Assembly: GCA_032433765.1 (NCBI GenBank)
Contig: JAVIAB010000025.1
Span: forward strand, 34,024,282 to 34,088,281
Direction of reading: 5' to 3'
DNA: 64,000 nt
From: Megaustenia siamemsis
Taxonomy: Eukaryota; Mollusca; Gastropoda; Stylommatophora; Ariophantidae
The notes below the pieces were generated by a model that was not told the DNA's origin, did not search any database, and was given only the letters and a program-made list of their open reading frames with translations. A program made the translations under genes and the position numbers. This document shows, piece after piece, positions 55,035 to 64,000 of this stretch. Position 1 is the first letter of the stretch. Each line of letters starts with the position of its first letter.

Positions 55035-56099
55035 AATCAGCTGTTAATGCAACTTTGAATCCAACGTTGAATGCAACTTTGAAGGGAACTGTTAATGAAA
55101 CTTTGAATGCAACTTTGAATTCAATTTTCAATGCAACTTTGTATCCAACTTTGAATCCAACTTTAAATGATCATTTGTATCCAACTTTGAATGCAACTTT
55201 GTATCCAACATTGAATGCAATTTTCAATGCAACTGATAATGCAACTTTATATCGAACTTTGAGTCTTATTTGAGTCTTACTTGAGCCAACTTTAAATGCA
55301 ACTTTGAATGCAACTTTAAATGTAACTTTAAATGTAACTTTCAATCCAACTTTGAATGCAACTTTAAATGTAACTTTGAATCCAGCTTTGAATGCAACTT
55401 TTAATACAAATTTGTGTCCAACTTTGAATACAACTTTGTATCCAACTTTGAATGCAACTTTGTATCCAACTTTGAATGCAACTTTGTATCCAACTTTAAA
55501 TGCAACTTTGTCTCTTCATCTTCTTCTACCTCTTTAGCTCCCAGTGGAGCATAGGTCTTCAACAAACACTTTCCAAGTCGTTCTGTTTTTTGCCATTCTT
55601 TTAAGATATTTCCGTGTCTTCCCCATCTTCTTCATCTCTGCTTCTATCTGTCTTTTCCAAGAATTCCTTTGGTCTTCCTCTTTGTCTTTTCCCCTGGGGC
55701 TTCCAAAAAAGGCCTGTTGTGTAATACTCTCAGTTTTATTCCGTAGTGTGTGTCCTATCCAACGCCATCGTCTTCGCTGTATCTCTTGCAATGTAACTTT
55801 GTATCCAACTTTAAATGCAACTTTGTATCCAACTTTAAATGCAACTTTGAATCCAACTTTAAATGCAACTTTGTATCCAACTTTGAATGCAACTTAAAGT
55901 ACAACTTTACATGCAACTTTCTATCCCATTTTGAATGCAACTTTGAATGCAATTGTGAGTCCAACTTTAAATGCAACTTTGAGCCCAACTTTGAATGCAA
56001 CTTTGAGCCCAACTTTGAATGCAACTTTTAATCCAACTTTAAATGCAACTGTGTATCCAACTTTGAATGCAACTTTTAATCCAACTTTAAATGCAATTT
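55035..56099. repeat. 12/24-bp minisatellite
   Basis: Alternating AACTTTGAATGC and AACTTTGTATCC dodecamers forming a 24-bp dimer, with AAA/GAA/TAA variants. Interrupted by an Le fragment at 55511-55790 and followed by an Lf insertion; the array resumes at 56816-56875. Confidence 0.94.
55511..55790 (-). mobile_element. LINE Le 3' fragment inserted in the 24-bp array
   Basis: Minus strand: LQEIQRRRWRWIGHTLRNK, QAFFGSPRGKDKEED, KYLKRMAKNRTTWKVF and VEDLCSTGS, then stop and a tail AGAGGTAGAAGAAGATGAAG. The cleanest Le C-terminus in the window and the reference for the arrays at 15.9 and 59.6 kb. Confidence 0.9.
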
Positions 56100-56815
56100 C
56101 AACATCTCAGGCACAAAATACAACAAGAAAATCAACATCAACAAAACAGAAGTCATGAATGTCGCCAAAAATAAATAGAACATTAACATAACTATAGTAG
56201 GCAGACAACTAAAACAAGTAGAGGAATTAAAATACCTAGGAAGTCTAATGACAAATGATTATTCTCAAACAGCAGAGATAGAATCAAGATGCAACAAAGC
56301 TTGTCAAATCATTGGACAGTTATCACCACTATTGTCCAACAAGGAAATAACTCTGGAGGCAAAACGAGCACTATACAATACAATCTTCATCCCAACGTTA
56401 TGCTACCAATGCCAGACCTGGACCCTACATGCAAGAACAATAATAAAAATAACCTCTACAGAGATTAAATGTGTTAGACGAATGACAGGAAGCAGTCTGA
56501 GAGATAAGATCAGAAATGAAGAACTGAGAAAAAAGTTAGGAATAGCCCCCGCCATAGAATATATAAGGAAACAACAGATAAAATGGTTTGGCCACGTGAC
56601 AAGGCAGAAAGAACAAAACACAACACAACAAGCCTTCAACAAACGTTGTAAGAACACCAGACCCAAGGGTCGACCACGAAAAAGATGGGTCGATGGAATA
56701 TTAGAAGCACTAGGAAACATAACAGCAGCAGAGGCGAACAGAAGAGCAAAAGATCGCAAATTATATCTCCCCTCGACGCTGAAAGGCAGATGAGGAAGGA
56801 AAGAAGAAGTAGAAG
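56100..56815 (+). mobile_element. LINE Lf, longest copy, inserted in the 24-bp array
   Basis: Encodes EELKYLGSLMTNDYSQTAEI, ALYNTIFIPTLCYQCQTWTL, VRRMTGSSLRDKIRNEELRK, WFGHVTRQKEQNTTQQAFN and RPKGRPRKRWVDGILEAL, 181 codons open, ending in a GAGGAAGGAAAGAAGAAGTA tail. Flanks AATGCAATTT (56090-56099) and AATGCAACTT (56816-56825) may be a target duplication, but they also equal the array unit. Confidence 0.92.
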
Positions 56816-56875
56816 AATGCAACTTTGTATCCAACTTTGAATCCAACTTTGAATCCAACATTGAATGCAAGTATC

Positions 56876-57235
56876 ACAGAAGAAGAGTCATAATTTATTA
56901 GCCCCTAACCATGGATGGAGAAAAAAACTTGAACTTTCCAAAAACTTACAATAAATACATTTGTTTATATGATGTAAAACGACAACATGACAAGGGTGGG
57001 CTGTTTGGTAGGTCATAATTGTAGGTAAACAAGAACAAAGAAGATATGTAAGGAGACTGGTGGAAGATATTACAGATGAGCTGCGACTGATTGTGGCAGT
57101 AATGGGCATCTTCAGCAGGATAGAGGAAATCACAGCAGTCAAGTTCTAAGAGGGACACCGTAGATAATGACGATGATGATGACGATGATATCTTAACACT
57201 AACATAATAGATGATGTAGTTGTAGTTGTTGTAGT
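56876..57235. other. No gene seen
   Basis: Unassigned sequence with a GATGATGACGATGATG run at 57168-57190. Confidence 0.4.
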
Positions 57236-57680
57236 TTGTCGAAGGCCCCGGTCTCATTACGACCGAATTAAAATCCATAATTTATCATATCACCCGTGCC
57301 AGTGGAATAATCCGAATTAACATCTCATAGCATAGAAGGATCCAAACAAAGAAAGGCAGCTGCAGTCCCCATCATAGCAGCTGCAGCACACGCCAAAAGA
57401 CATAAGGTGTAACCGCACTGTAAATGAACGCAGCCAAACTGTTCGTCAAACGATATTATCATTCATCGTAAACAATCGGAATATCGGAACAGGATCCGGA
57501 TGAAATACACAGTTCACGGTGTGTACAGAGCACTAAACTCAGTAGCTCTGACCGCAAGTCGGACTTGGAATATTATTAAATTGCAACAATGAACACATTT
57601 CAAACAGAGCTTCAACGGTTCTTCTCGGCTATCCGTCACATTGACCGGAAGTCCAGTAAATGATGATGATGATGTCTTAA
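57236..57680 (+). mobile_element. Rep-E, fullest copy, with (ATG)n tail
   Basis: About 430 bases from GTCGAAGGCCCCGGTCTCAT to AAGTCCAGTAAATGATGATG. Shared with 48700-49290 and, reversed, 17750-18182. The (ATG)n end is like that of the LINEs here, so Rep-E is probably the 3' end of a LINE or a SINE using LINE machinery. No clear coding frame. Confidence 0.75.
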
Positions 57681-57799
57681 CACCACCGATATGGAAACGT
57701 TTGAGTACACTGAAGATTCAGTAATGGATGTCAGGAAAAATGCATGAAAATTCGACATGAACATAAAATGTCATGGGCATCACTTTCTCTGACATAAAC

Positions 57800-58240
57800 A
57801 TAAATGTATGATCATCATCATGTGTCAAACTGGTTGGCGTAGGCGATCATGTCCTTCCACAATCTTCTATCCACTGTGCATCGTATCAGTTCTGTTGTTG
57901 ACTGTTTTCCATGCCATAACATCAAGCTATCCAGTATTTTCTCTCTTTGTCATCAGCGATCTCTCTTTCCTTTTATTTTGCCAGTTGTAACCAAGTTTTT
58001 CAACTTTCCTCTTCTCATGATGTGCCCGAAAATTGTTGATTGTTTCTTTCTAATGTTTTTTAGGGGCTCCCTTTTTGTGTTGGCCTCTTTGGAAATTTCC
58101 TCATTGGTCTTTTTAGCTGTCCAGGGAACTTTCAACATTCTTCTGAGAACTCCCATCTCTGTGGCCTCTAATCGTCTTTTCATTTGTTAGTTCACTGTCC
58201 ATGATTCACTCCCATAGGTCAGAATAGGTATGATACACAA
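57800..58240 (-). mobile_element. LINE Lc copy 3
   Basis: Minus strand: VLRRMLKVPWTAKKTNEEIS, IFGHIMRRGKLKNLVTTGK, with tail CATCATCATGTGTCAAACTGG on the plus strand. Lies in the intron downstream of the exon at 58335. Confidence 0.87.
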
Positions 58241-58334
58241 TATATTAAACATGAACATGATTTGATGATGTTTACAAACCAATTTATGAAACATCAACAT
58301 CAAGTTAGGATATCTTAAAATCAAATGATCAAAC

Positions 58335-58461
58335 CTCAATGTGAACACTTCCAGAAGCGAAGACCCTGTCATTAAACTCAGGCCACACTAATAATCCTGG
58401 ATAACTGGAAACTATAACAGCAACCGTTTCTGACTGGTCTCTCTCTTGTGTTAGTACGCTC
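58335..58461 (-). CDS. CREP-like exon 2: Ig-domain middle
   Basis: 127 bases; acceptor ATTAACCATGTTTCAG, donor TGAG/GTTTGA. Starts with one base completing a codon and ends in phase 0, matching both neighbours. Two of three frames have stops; the open one reads SVLTQERDQSETVAVIVSSY, PGLLVWPEFNDRVFAS and GSVHIE. This fits strands C to D of an Ig domain between the two cysteines (spacing about 75 residues after splicing). Confidence 0.7.
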
Positions 58462-58683
58462 CTGAAACATGGTTAATGTTACTTTTGTTACTGGATATAT
58501 AAAGATCAATGATTTGTTTACATAAATAGATATTTCATCATTTAGAATCTCTTTACTTCTATGTTATTAGAATGTAAATTTGCACTTTAGTTTTTTATCT
58601 CTCGTTTTTTTTTCCTACAAATTCGAAACTATGATGTAGCTTCTCCTACATCATTTTCTATAAAACTGGACTTAGGTTGTTCT

Positions 58684-58945
58684 CATCATCATCATCATCA
58701 TCAAGTTTCATTCCTTCTGGCGTAGGGGATCATGTCTCTCCACAACTTTCGATCTCGACAGTTATTTATCATTTCTGTTGTTGACCTTCTACCAAGGCAT
58801 TCTCTTAAGCTCGTTGATATTATTTCTCTCTGCTTCTCTCTATCTCTTCGTCCCTCAATTTTCCCAGTTGTTACAATATATTCCAGCTGTTCTCTTTCAA
58901 TGCGTGGCCAAAAAATGATGATTGTTTCTTCTTGGATATTAGTAA
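58684..58945 (-). mobile_element. LINE Lb fragment
   Basis: Short minus-strand Lb 3' end with (ATG)6 tail and the words GGAGAGACATGATCCCCTAC and GAGGGACGAAGAGATAGAGA. Truncated near the FFGHVMRR codons. Confidence 0.83.
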
Positions 58946-59127
58946 ATATTGGATATTAGGTTGCTCTCACTGTTTGTGAAAAAGTAATTATGTATTTTGG
59001 TCATGGTTACCTACGTGCTATACCAAGAGCAAGAAGAATCACAATTCTGTATTTGAGTTACCTTTTCCTGTTTGCTATATGAAACTAAATCTATATTTGT
59101 GTTGTCTTCGTTATTTTTAACGATAAC

Positions 59128-59178
59128 CTAATTCCGTATTTGGGTTGGATATCACAAGTTAGGTCACCTAATGCCATC
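59128..59178 (-). CDS. CREP-like exon 1 seen: Ig strand B (tentative)
   Basis: 51 bases between acceptor GCTGACTTGCCAG and donor TTAG/GTTATC. The frame gives MALGDLTCDIQPKYGI, with LTCDI as expected for Ig strand B and the first cysteine. It ends with two bases that complete the first base of the next exon, so the phase fits. It is unusually short, the donor is not ideal, and a Rep-D-like word (GTCAGCGACCCATAGCTGAT) lies right next to its acceptor, so the true 5' boundary may have been altered. Confidence 0.45.
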
Positions 59179-59479
59179 CTGGCAAGTCAGCGACCCATAG
59201 CTGATAAGTAGACCTCACTTCACTATCCAATTAGGCTCTCTGGTAACTGTGATAATCCAGACAGACAGGCTAACAAGATGCCAATAGCGGTAGTACCTGG
59301 CAACGGTGGGATATTGATATAGAAGACCTAGTTGTGTAGTTACTCTAAGATGAACATCCTCCAACTTCCTCAAAGGAAATCCGAGAGATTTAAAAAGTCA
59401 ATAAAGTCTGTCGCATCAACTGCCTGGATCTAAGAGATACTGCCAGCATCATCACAATATTTGGGTTATTTGTTTTCCT
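59179..59479. other. No further feature seen
   Basis: Includes a short Rep-D-like word at 59187-59210. No signal peptide exon was recognised. Confidence 0.4.
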
Positions 59480-59640
59480 TATTAACTACCAGTGGAGAGA
59501 TGGAAGCAGAGATGAAGAGGATGGTGAAAACATGGAATGGTCTTAAAAGAATGGCCAGAAAAAGGACGTTTTGGAATGTGTTTGTTGTTAGACCTATACT
59601 CCACAGGGAGATGAAAGTGTTTGTTGAAGACCTATGCTCC
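59480..59640 (+). mobile_element. LINE Le C-terminal fragment
   Basis: Plus strand: EAEMKRMVKTWNGLKRMARK, RTFWNVFV, then the end of the ORF FVEDLCSTGS, where the 38-bp array starts. Confidence 0.85.
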
Positions 59641-60905
59641 ACAGGGAGCTGAAAGTGTTTGTTGAAGACCTATGCTCCACAGGGAGCTGAAAGTGTTTGT
59701 TGAAGACATATGCTCCACAGGAAGCTGTAAGTGTTTGTTGAAGAATTATGCTCCACAGGGAGCTGAAAGTGTTTGTTGAAGACCTATGCTCCATAGGAAG
59801 CTGAAAGTGTTTGTTGAAGACCTATGTTCCACATGAAGCTGAAGTGTTTGTTGAAGACCTATGCCTTACAGAGAGCTGAGGGTGTTTGTTGAAGACCTAT
59901 GTTCCACATGAAGCTGAAGTGTTTGTTGAAGACCTATGCTCCACAGGGAACTGAAAGTGTTTGTTGAAGACCTATGCTCCACAGGGAGCTGAAAGTGTTT
60001 GTTGAAGACCTATGCTCCACAGGGAGCTGAAAGTGTTTGTGGAAGACCTATGCTCCACAGGGAGCTGAAAGTGTTTGTTGAAGACCTATGCTCCACAGGG
60101 AGCTGAAAGTGTTTGTTGAAGACCTATGCTCCATAGGAAGCTGAAAGTGTTTGTTGAAGACCTATGCTCCATAGGAAGCTGAAAGTGTTTGTTGAAGACC
60201 TATGCTCCACAGGGAGCTGACAGTGTTTGTTGAAGACCTATGCTCCACAGGGAGCTGAAAGTGTTTGTTGAAGGCCTATGCTCCACAGGGAGCTGAAAGT
60301 GTTTGTTGAAGACCTATGCTCCACAGGGAGCTGAAAGTGTTTGTTGAAGACCTATGCTCCATAGGAAGCTGAAAGTGTTTGTTGAAGACCTATGTTCCAC
60401 ATGAAGCTGAAGTGTTTGTTGAAGACCTATGCTCCATAGGAAGCTGAAAGTGTTTGTTGAAGACCTATGCCTCACAGAGAGCTGAAGGTGTTTATGGAAG
60501 ACCTATGCTCCACAGGGAGCTGAAAGTGTTTGTTGAAGACCTATGCTCCACAGAGAGCTGAAAGTGTTTGTTGAAGTCCTATGCTCCACAGGGAGCTGAA
60601 AGTGTTTGTTGAAGACCTCTGCCTCACAGAGAGCTGAAGGTGTTTGTTGAAGACCTATGCTCCACAGGGAGCTGAAAGTGTTTGTTGAAGACCTATGCTC
60701 CACAGGGAGCTGAAAGTGTTTGTTGAAGACCTATGCTCCACAGGGAGCTGAAAGTGTTTGTTGAAAACCTCTGCCTCACAGAGAGCTGAAGGTGTTTGTT
60801 GAAGACCTATGCTCCATAGGAAGCTGAAAGTGTTTGTTGAAGACCTATGCTCCACAGGAAGCTGAAAGTGTTAGTTGAAGACCTATGCTCAACAGGGAGC
60901 TGGAA
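59600..60905 (+). repeat. 38-bp minisatellite grown from the end of LINE Le
   Basis: About 34 units of CTGAAAGTGTTTGTTGAAGA plus CCTATGCTCCACAGGGAG. The unit is the last codons and stop of the Le ORF (KVFVEDLCSTGS). Subtypes CCATAGGAAG, CCTCACAGAGAG and TTCCACATGAAG recur in blocks. Confidence 0.94.
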
Positions 60906-61034
60906 AGAAGTAGAAGACGAATTCAGTAATTCATTATTTTTTTTCTGTTATTTAAAAGAAAGTGATGAAACATTTATATTATTTTTCCTTACTTGTTATG
61001 AGAACTAGTTCTGTATGCATTCTCATTGACTATA
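60906..61034. other. Spacer, no feature
   Basis: AT-rich sequence between the 38-bp array and an Lg fragment. Confidence 0.4.
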
Positions 61035-61260
61035 GTACCTTGAGTTATTGAGTTATTTGCGGGTCATCATCATTGCACTCCGAACATGTCCATAGGTGCT
61101 CCGATCTCCTCCTCAGCGATTCCCCCCTCAGTGTCCAGCGACTGACGACTCCAGTTCTATGTTGGTTGATAAGTCTTCTTACACGGCCACTAAGTTTCTC
61201 GTTTCTGGCTGTGCCCATCTTAACTCCCATTTCCATCATCCGAAGTGACGTGGAGCTAGC
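61035..61260 (-). mobile_element. LINE Lg 3' fragment
   Basis: Minus strand: MGVKMGTARNEKLSGRVRRL, INQHRTGVVSRWTLRG, ending in the ATGATGATGACCCGCAAATA tail. Confidence 0.82.
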
Positions 61261-61484
61261 TGAAGATCAGTTCATTTACCAGCTGTTGGAGTGTGAAACA
61301 TTCTTGTTTTCAAACCAAACACGTTCTCATTAGATCAAGCTTATTTTCTTTATTGATTTTTCCTTTGGTTCCGTTCCATTCATCTTGTATGTTGCTACAT
61401 TTGTTTTTCATCTTGTATGTTGCTACGTTTGTTTACAGTTCACTTTTCTGAGAGTTTAAATGAACTAAAGTTTGGGTTCACCTA
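61261..61484. other. Spacer, no gene called
   Basis: A short open stretch at 61265-61333 on the plus strand has no supporting evidence. Confidence 0.35.
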
Positions 61485-61843
61485 AAGTAGGAAAGTGTTG
61501 GGTCGGAGCTTCAAAGTAGGAAAGTATTGGGTCGGAGTTTTAAAGTAGGAAAGTGTTGGGTCAGAGCTTCAAAGTAGGAAAGTGTTGGGTCGGAGCTTCA
61601 AAGTAGGAAAGTGTTGAGTCGGAGCTTCAAAGTAGGAAAGTGTTGGGTCGGAGCTTCAAAGTAGGAAAGTGTTGGGTCGGAGCTTCAAAGTAGGAAAGTG
61701 TTGGGTCAGAGCTTCAAAGTTGGAAAATGTTGGATCGGAGCTTCAAAGTAGGAAAATGTTGGATCGGAGCTTCAAAGTAGGAAAATGTTGGATCGGAGCT
61801 TCAAAGTAGGAAAATGTTGGATCGGAGCTTCAAAGTAGGAAAA
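61485..61843. repeat. 29-bp tandem repeat, about 12 units
   Basis: Unit GTTGGGTCGGAGCTTCAAAG plus TAGGAAAGT on the left; the right units have GTTGGATCGG and GGAAAAT, so subtypes are spatially separated. Confidence 0.95.
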
Positions 61844-62065
61844 TGAACGTTTACTTTTGTTTGTTCACAGCACTCCGGACAAACCCATAGGTGATCAGTA
61901 GTTTTAACTTGATGTCAGAAAATGTGCACACTGACGGTTCCTGTAGTTCGATGGCTATCCATATACTTAGTTCACTTTTGCAGATTGCCAGTCTTGCATG
62001 CTCTACACAGTGTTCTCTTCTTAGCGTTTGGATGTATTGTGTCGCTAACACACGGCAATGCCACA

Positions 62066-62695
62066 ATATCAGGTATGCTGGACGAGGCGGACTTGTGTGT
62101 TCTATTAGTAAGGAAAGAGAAGCCACGATATCAGGTATGCTGGACGAGGCGGACTTGTGTGTTCTATTAGTAAGGAAAGAGAAGCCACGATATCAGGTAT
62201 GCTGGACAAGGCGGACTTGTGTGTTCTATTAGTAAGGAAAGAGAAGCCACGATATCAGGTATGCTGGACGAGGCGGACTTGTGTGTTCTATTAGTAAGGA
62301 AAGAGAAGCCACGATATCAGGTATGCTGGACGAGGCGGACTTGTGTGTTCTATTAGTAAGGAAAGAGAAGCCACGATATCAGGTATGCTGGACGAGGCGG
62401 ACTGCGTGTTCTATTAGTAAGGAAAGAGAAGCCACGATATCAGGTATGCTGGACGAGGCGGACTTGTGTGTTCTATTAGTAAGGAAAGAGAAGACACGAT
62501 ATCAGGTATGCTGGACGAGGCGGACTTGTGTGTTCTATTAGTAAGGAAAGAGAAGCCACGATATCAGGTATGCTGGACGAGGCGGACTTGTGTGTTCTAT
62601 TAGTAAGGAAAGAGAAGCCACGATATCAGGTATGCTGGACGAGGCGGACTGCGTGTTCTATTAGTAAGGAAAGAGAAGCCACGATATCAGAGAAC
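62066..62695. repeat. 62-bp tandem repeat, about 10 units
   Basis: Very uniform units containing CCACGATATCAGGTATGCTG, GACGAGGCGGACTTGTGTGT and TCTATTAGTAAGGAAAGAGA. Two units share GGACTGCGTG in place of GGACTTGTGTG, 5 units apart on average, hinting at block duplication. Confidence 0.95.
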
Positions 62696-62829
62696 ACGGT
62701 GTGAGATTTGCTGTGAAGAATATCTAAAAAGTTCTGTTTGGCAGACGCTTATAACAGGCTGCCTACATACTCTGTTAACTCTAGTTTATTAATTTCATGA
62801 GGACATCATTCAATACGACGGCAGCACAT

Positions 62830-63040
62830 CACAACCCTTCAACATACGCAGGTATACGTTCTTGCTCCGACCCTATTTGGAATCTTCTTCGCTGTTCTAT
62901 TAAAACATGCATTCTCACATGCGAACGAAGGAGTCTATCTTCAAACTAGATCTGAAGGTCGGTTGTTCAATCTCGCAAGACTAAAGGCAAGGTCCAAAAT
63001 CAGTCATATCTCTATTAGAGATCTGTTATATGCTGACGAG
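62830..63040 (+). mobile_element. LINE Lh reverse transcriptase, left half
   Basis: Open frame with VLAPTLFGIFFAVLLKHAF, ANEGVYLQTRSEGRLFNLAR and IRDLLYAD, i.e. RT motif B (GC.LAPTLF) through the start of the YADD active site. The frame is cut exactly there by an inserted La element and resumes at 63666 with DDAALVTQ. Confidence 0.85.
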
Positions 63041-63665
63041 TTGAGGGAATACATCTGGAGACATTCCAGAGCTACAACTACCTGGGACATACTATAACCA
63101 ATGATGGAAAATGCAAAACTGAAATAAACAAAAGAATAGGTATGGCAAAAAGTAATTTTAATGCCATGAAAAATATACTAACAACAAAACAAATATCAGC
63201 AGGGCTGAAACTAAGAATGACAAAATGTTACATCTTCTCAATATTCCTGTATAGTGCAGAAACATGGACATTAGACAAGAAAACAGAACAGAAAATTGAA
63301 GCCTTTGAAATGTGGATTTATAGAAGAATAGGTAGAATTGGATGGAAACAAAAGATAACAAACGATAAAGTTTTAAAACAGCTGAAAATAAAAAGAGAAC
63401 TACTAAAACAATTAAGACAAGACAAATGAAATTTTTGGGGCATGTTAAAAGACACAACAGCCTACTAAAAGTAATATTGGAAGGAAAAATACAAGGTAAA
63501 AGAGGCAGAGGCAGACCAAGACTAACATGGACGAGTAACATCAAAAGATGGACAAGTCAATCTATGACAGCCTGCACCATCAAAGCAAGAAACAGAATAG
63601 AATGGCGATCCATGGTAGAGAACCTTCGTTGCGGAGAAGGCACACGATGATGATGATGATATTTT
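63041..63665 (+). mobile_element. LINE La copy 6, inserted in the Lh active site
   Basis: 5'-truncated La starting at codons for SYNYLGHTITNDGKC, then LYSAETWTLDKKTEQKIEAF, WIYRRIGRIGWKQKITND, GKRGRGRPRLTWTSNIKRW and an ATGATGATGATG tail. Target duplication CTGACGA at 63033-63039 and 63666-63672. One frameshift at the RTRQMKF codons. Confidence 0.9.
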
Positions 63666-64000
63666 CTGACGATGCTGCACTTGTTACGCAAAGTCAGGCA
63701 TAACTCCAGAGACATGGTACATCGCTTTTCGCATGCCTGCAGAGACTAACAATAAGTTGCAGAAAATAATATACTCGGTCAGGACGTCGAAGCAACACCT
63801 GCAATCTTTATCGGTAACTACAAACTTGATGTCGTGCAGCACGTACAGCTACCTGGGGTCTATCATCAACAGTAGACTATCTTTAGATACGGAAATTGAC
63901 ACCCGCATTGGTAAAGCTGCTACCACCTTCGTCCGCCTTTTAGGCGGGTTTTGTAAAGCAGCAAATTGACAATGAAATCAAAGGTCGCAGTTTACAACGC
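63666..64000 (+). mobile_element. LINE Lh, right half, runs off the window
   Basis: Resumes with the aspartates of the active site and ALVTQSQA, then after frame changes IIYSVRTSKQHLQS, YSYLGSIINSRLSLDTEI and RIGKAATTFVRLL, the RT thumb region usual for this LINE lineage. Continues beyond 64000. Confidence 0.82.

Larger units (their letters stand above)
33449..59178 (-). other. CREP-like immune gene locus (IgSF plus C-type lectin), six exons seen
   Basis: Six minus-strand exons joined in matching phases span 25.7 kb. Order: Ig strand B with first Cys (59128-59178), Ig middle (58335-58461), Ig DxGxYxC exon (54481-54625), linker (48241-48333), lectin start (39456-39553), lectin alpha helices and WAG strand (33449-33578). 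Intron lengths are about 0.7, 3.7, 6.1, 8.7 and 5.9 kb and are packed with LINEs, SINEs and minisatellites. C-type lectin-related proteins (CREPs) of gastropods combine one or more IgSF domains with a C-type lectin domain and are secreted haemolymph recognition proteins. That function is inferred from architecture. Signal peptide exon and lectin C-terminal exons were not found on this strand, so the gene is partial here or partly broken. Confidence 0.72.

Noticed and set aside
61851..62126. Minus-strand 91-codon frame as the 5' exon of the CREP-like gene
   Set aside because: No signal-peptide character, no donor giving the phase needed by the 59.1-kb exon, and part of it lies in the 62-bp repeat.

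Overview
This window is eukaryotic, non-bacterial DNA, most likely from a euthyneuran gastropod, plausibly a planorbid freshwater snail. The reasons are: a split gene with GT/AG introns that combines an immunoglobulin (IgSF) domain with a C-type lectin domain, an architecture known from gastropod CREP/FREP immune proteins; many 5'-truncated non-LTR retrotransposons (LINEs); several tRNA-derived SINEs; and a very high load of mini- and microsatellites. The species is an inference, not something I can read directly.

Host genes. The main one is on the minus strand between about 59.2 and 33.4 kb. Six short exons (59128-59178, 58335-58461, 54481-54625, 48241-48333, 39456-39553, 33449-33578) each have AG acceptors and GT donors and join in perfectly consistent phases. 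They read as an Ig-like domain, a short linker and the first half of a C-type lectin domain. The 5' end (signal peptide) and the 3' half of the lectin domain were not found on this strand. On the plus strand two further phase-compatible exons (24222-24400 and 26061-26141) look like the C-terminal half of a lectin domain that has lost conserved cysteines: a paralogue, a pseudogene or an inverted 3' end.

Mobile elements. For clarity I name the LINE groups by their conserved C-terminal peptide: La (RRIGRIGW), Lb (RRMLRIPW), Lc (RRMLKVPW), Ld (RKILGIAW), Le (ends VEDLCSTGS), Lf (NTIFIPTLCYQ), Lg (RNase H type ending in an ATGATGATGACC tail), Lh (reverse transcriptase at the right edge), Li (an I/Jockey-type element with APE, RT and RNase H at 43.9-46.7 kb) and Lj. 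All copies are truncated or broken. SINE-alpha (seven copies, about 240 bp, tRNA-type A and B boxes, mostly minus strand) and SINE-beta (one full copy at 23.2 kb) are present, plus two unclassified dispersed repeats, Rep-D and Rep-E.

Tandem repeats. About 25 separate arrays fill the rest, with units from 2 to 62 bp. The largest are a 4.1 kb pyrimidine-strand array (11.8-15.9 kb), a TAG array (24.4-25.9 kb), a 45-bp array (26.2-29.0 kb), an AACC array (29.2-30.65 kb) and a 55/59/57-bp array (40.4-42.9 kb). Several arrays were clearly born inside LINE coding sequence or at LINE 3' ends, and several now hold LINE or SINE insertions. Long open frames across these arrays are by-products of the repeats and are not annotated as genes.
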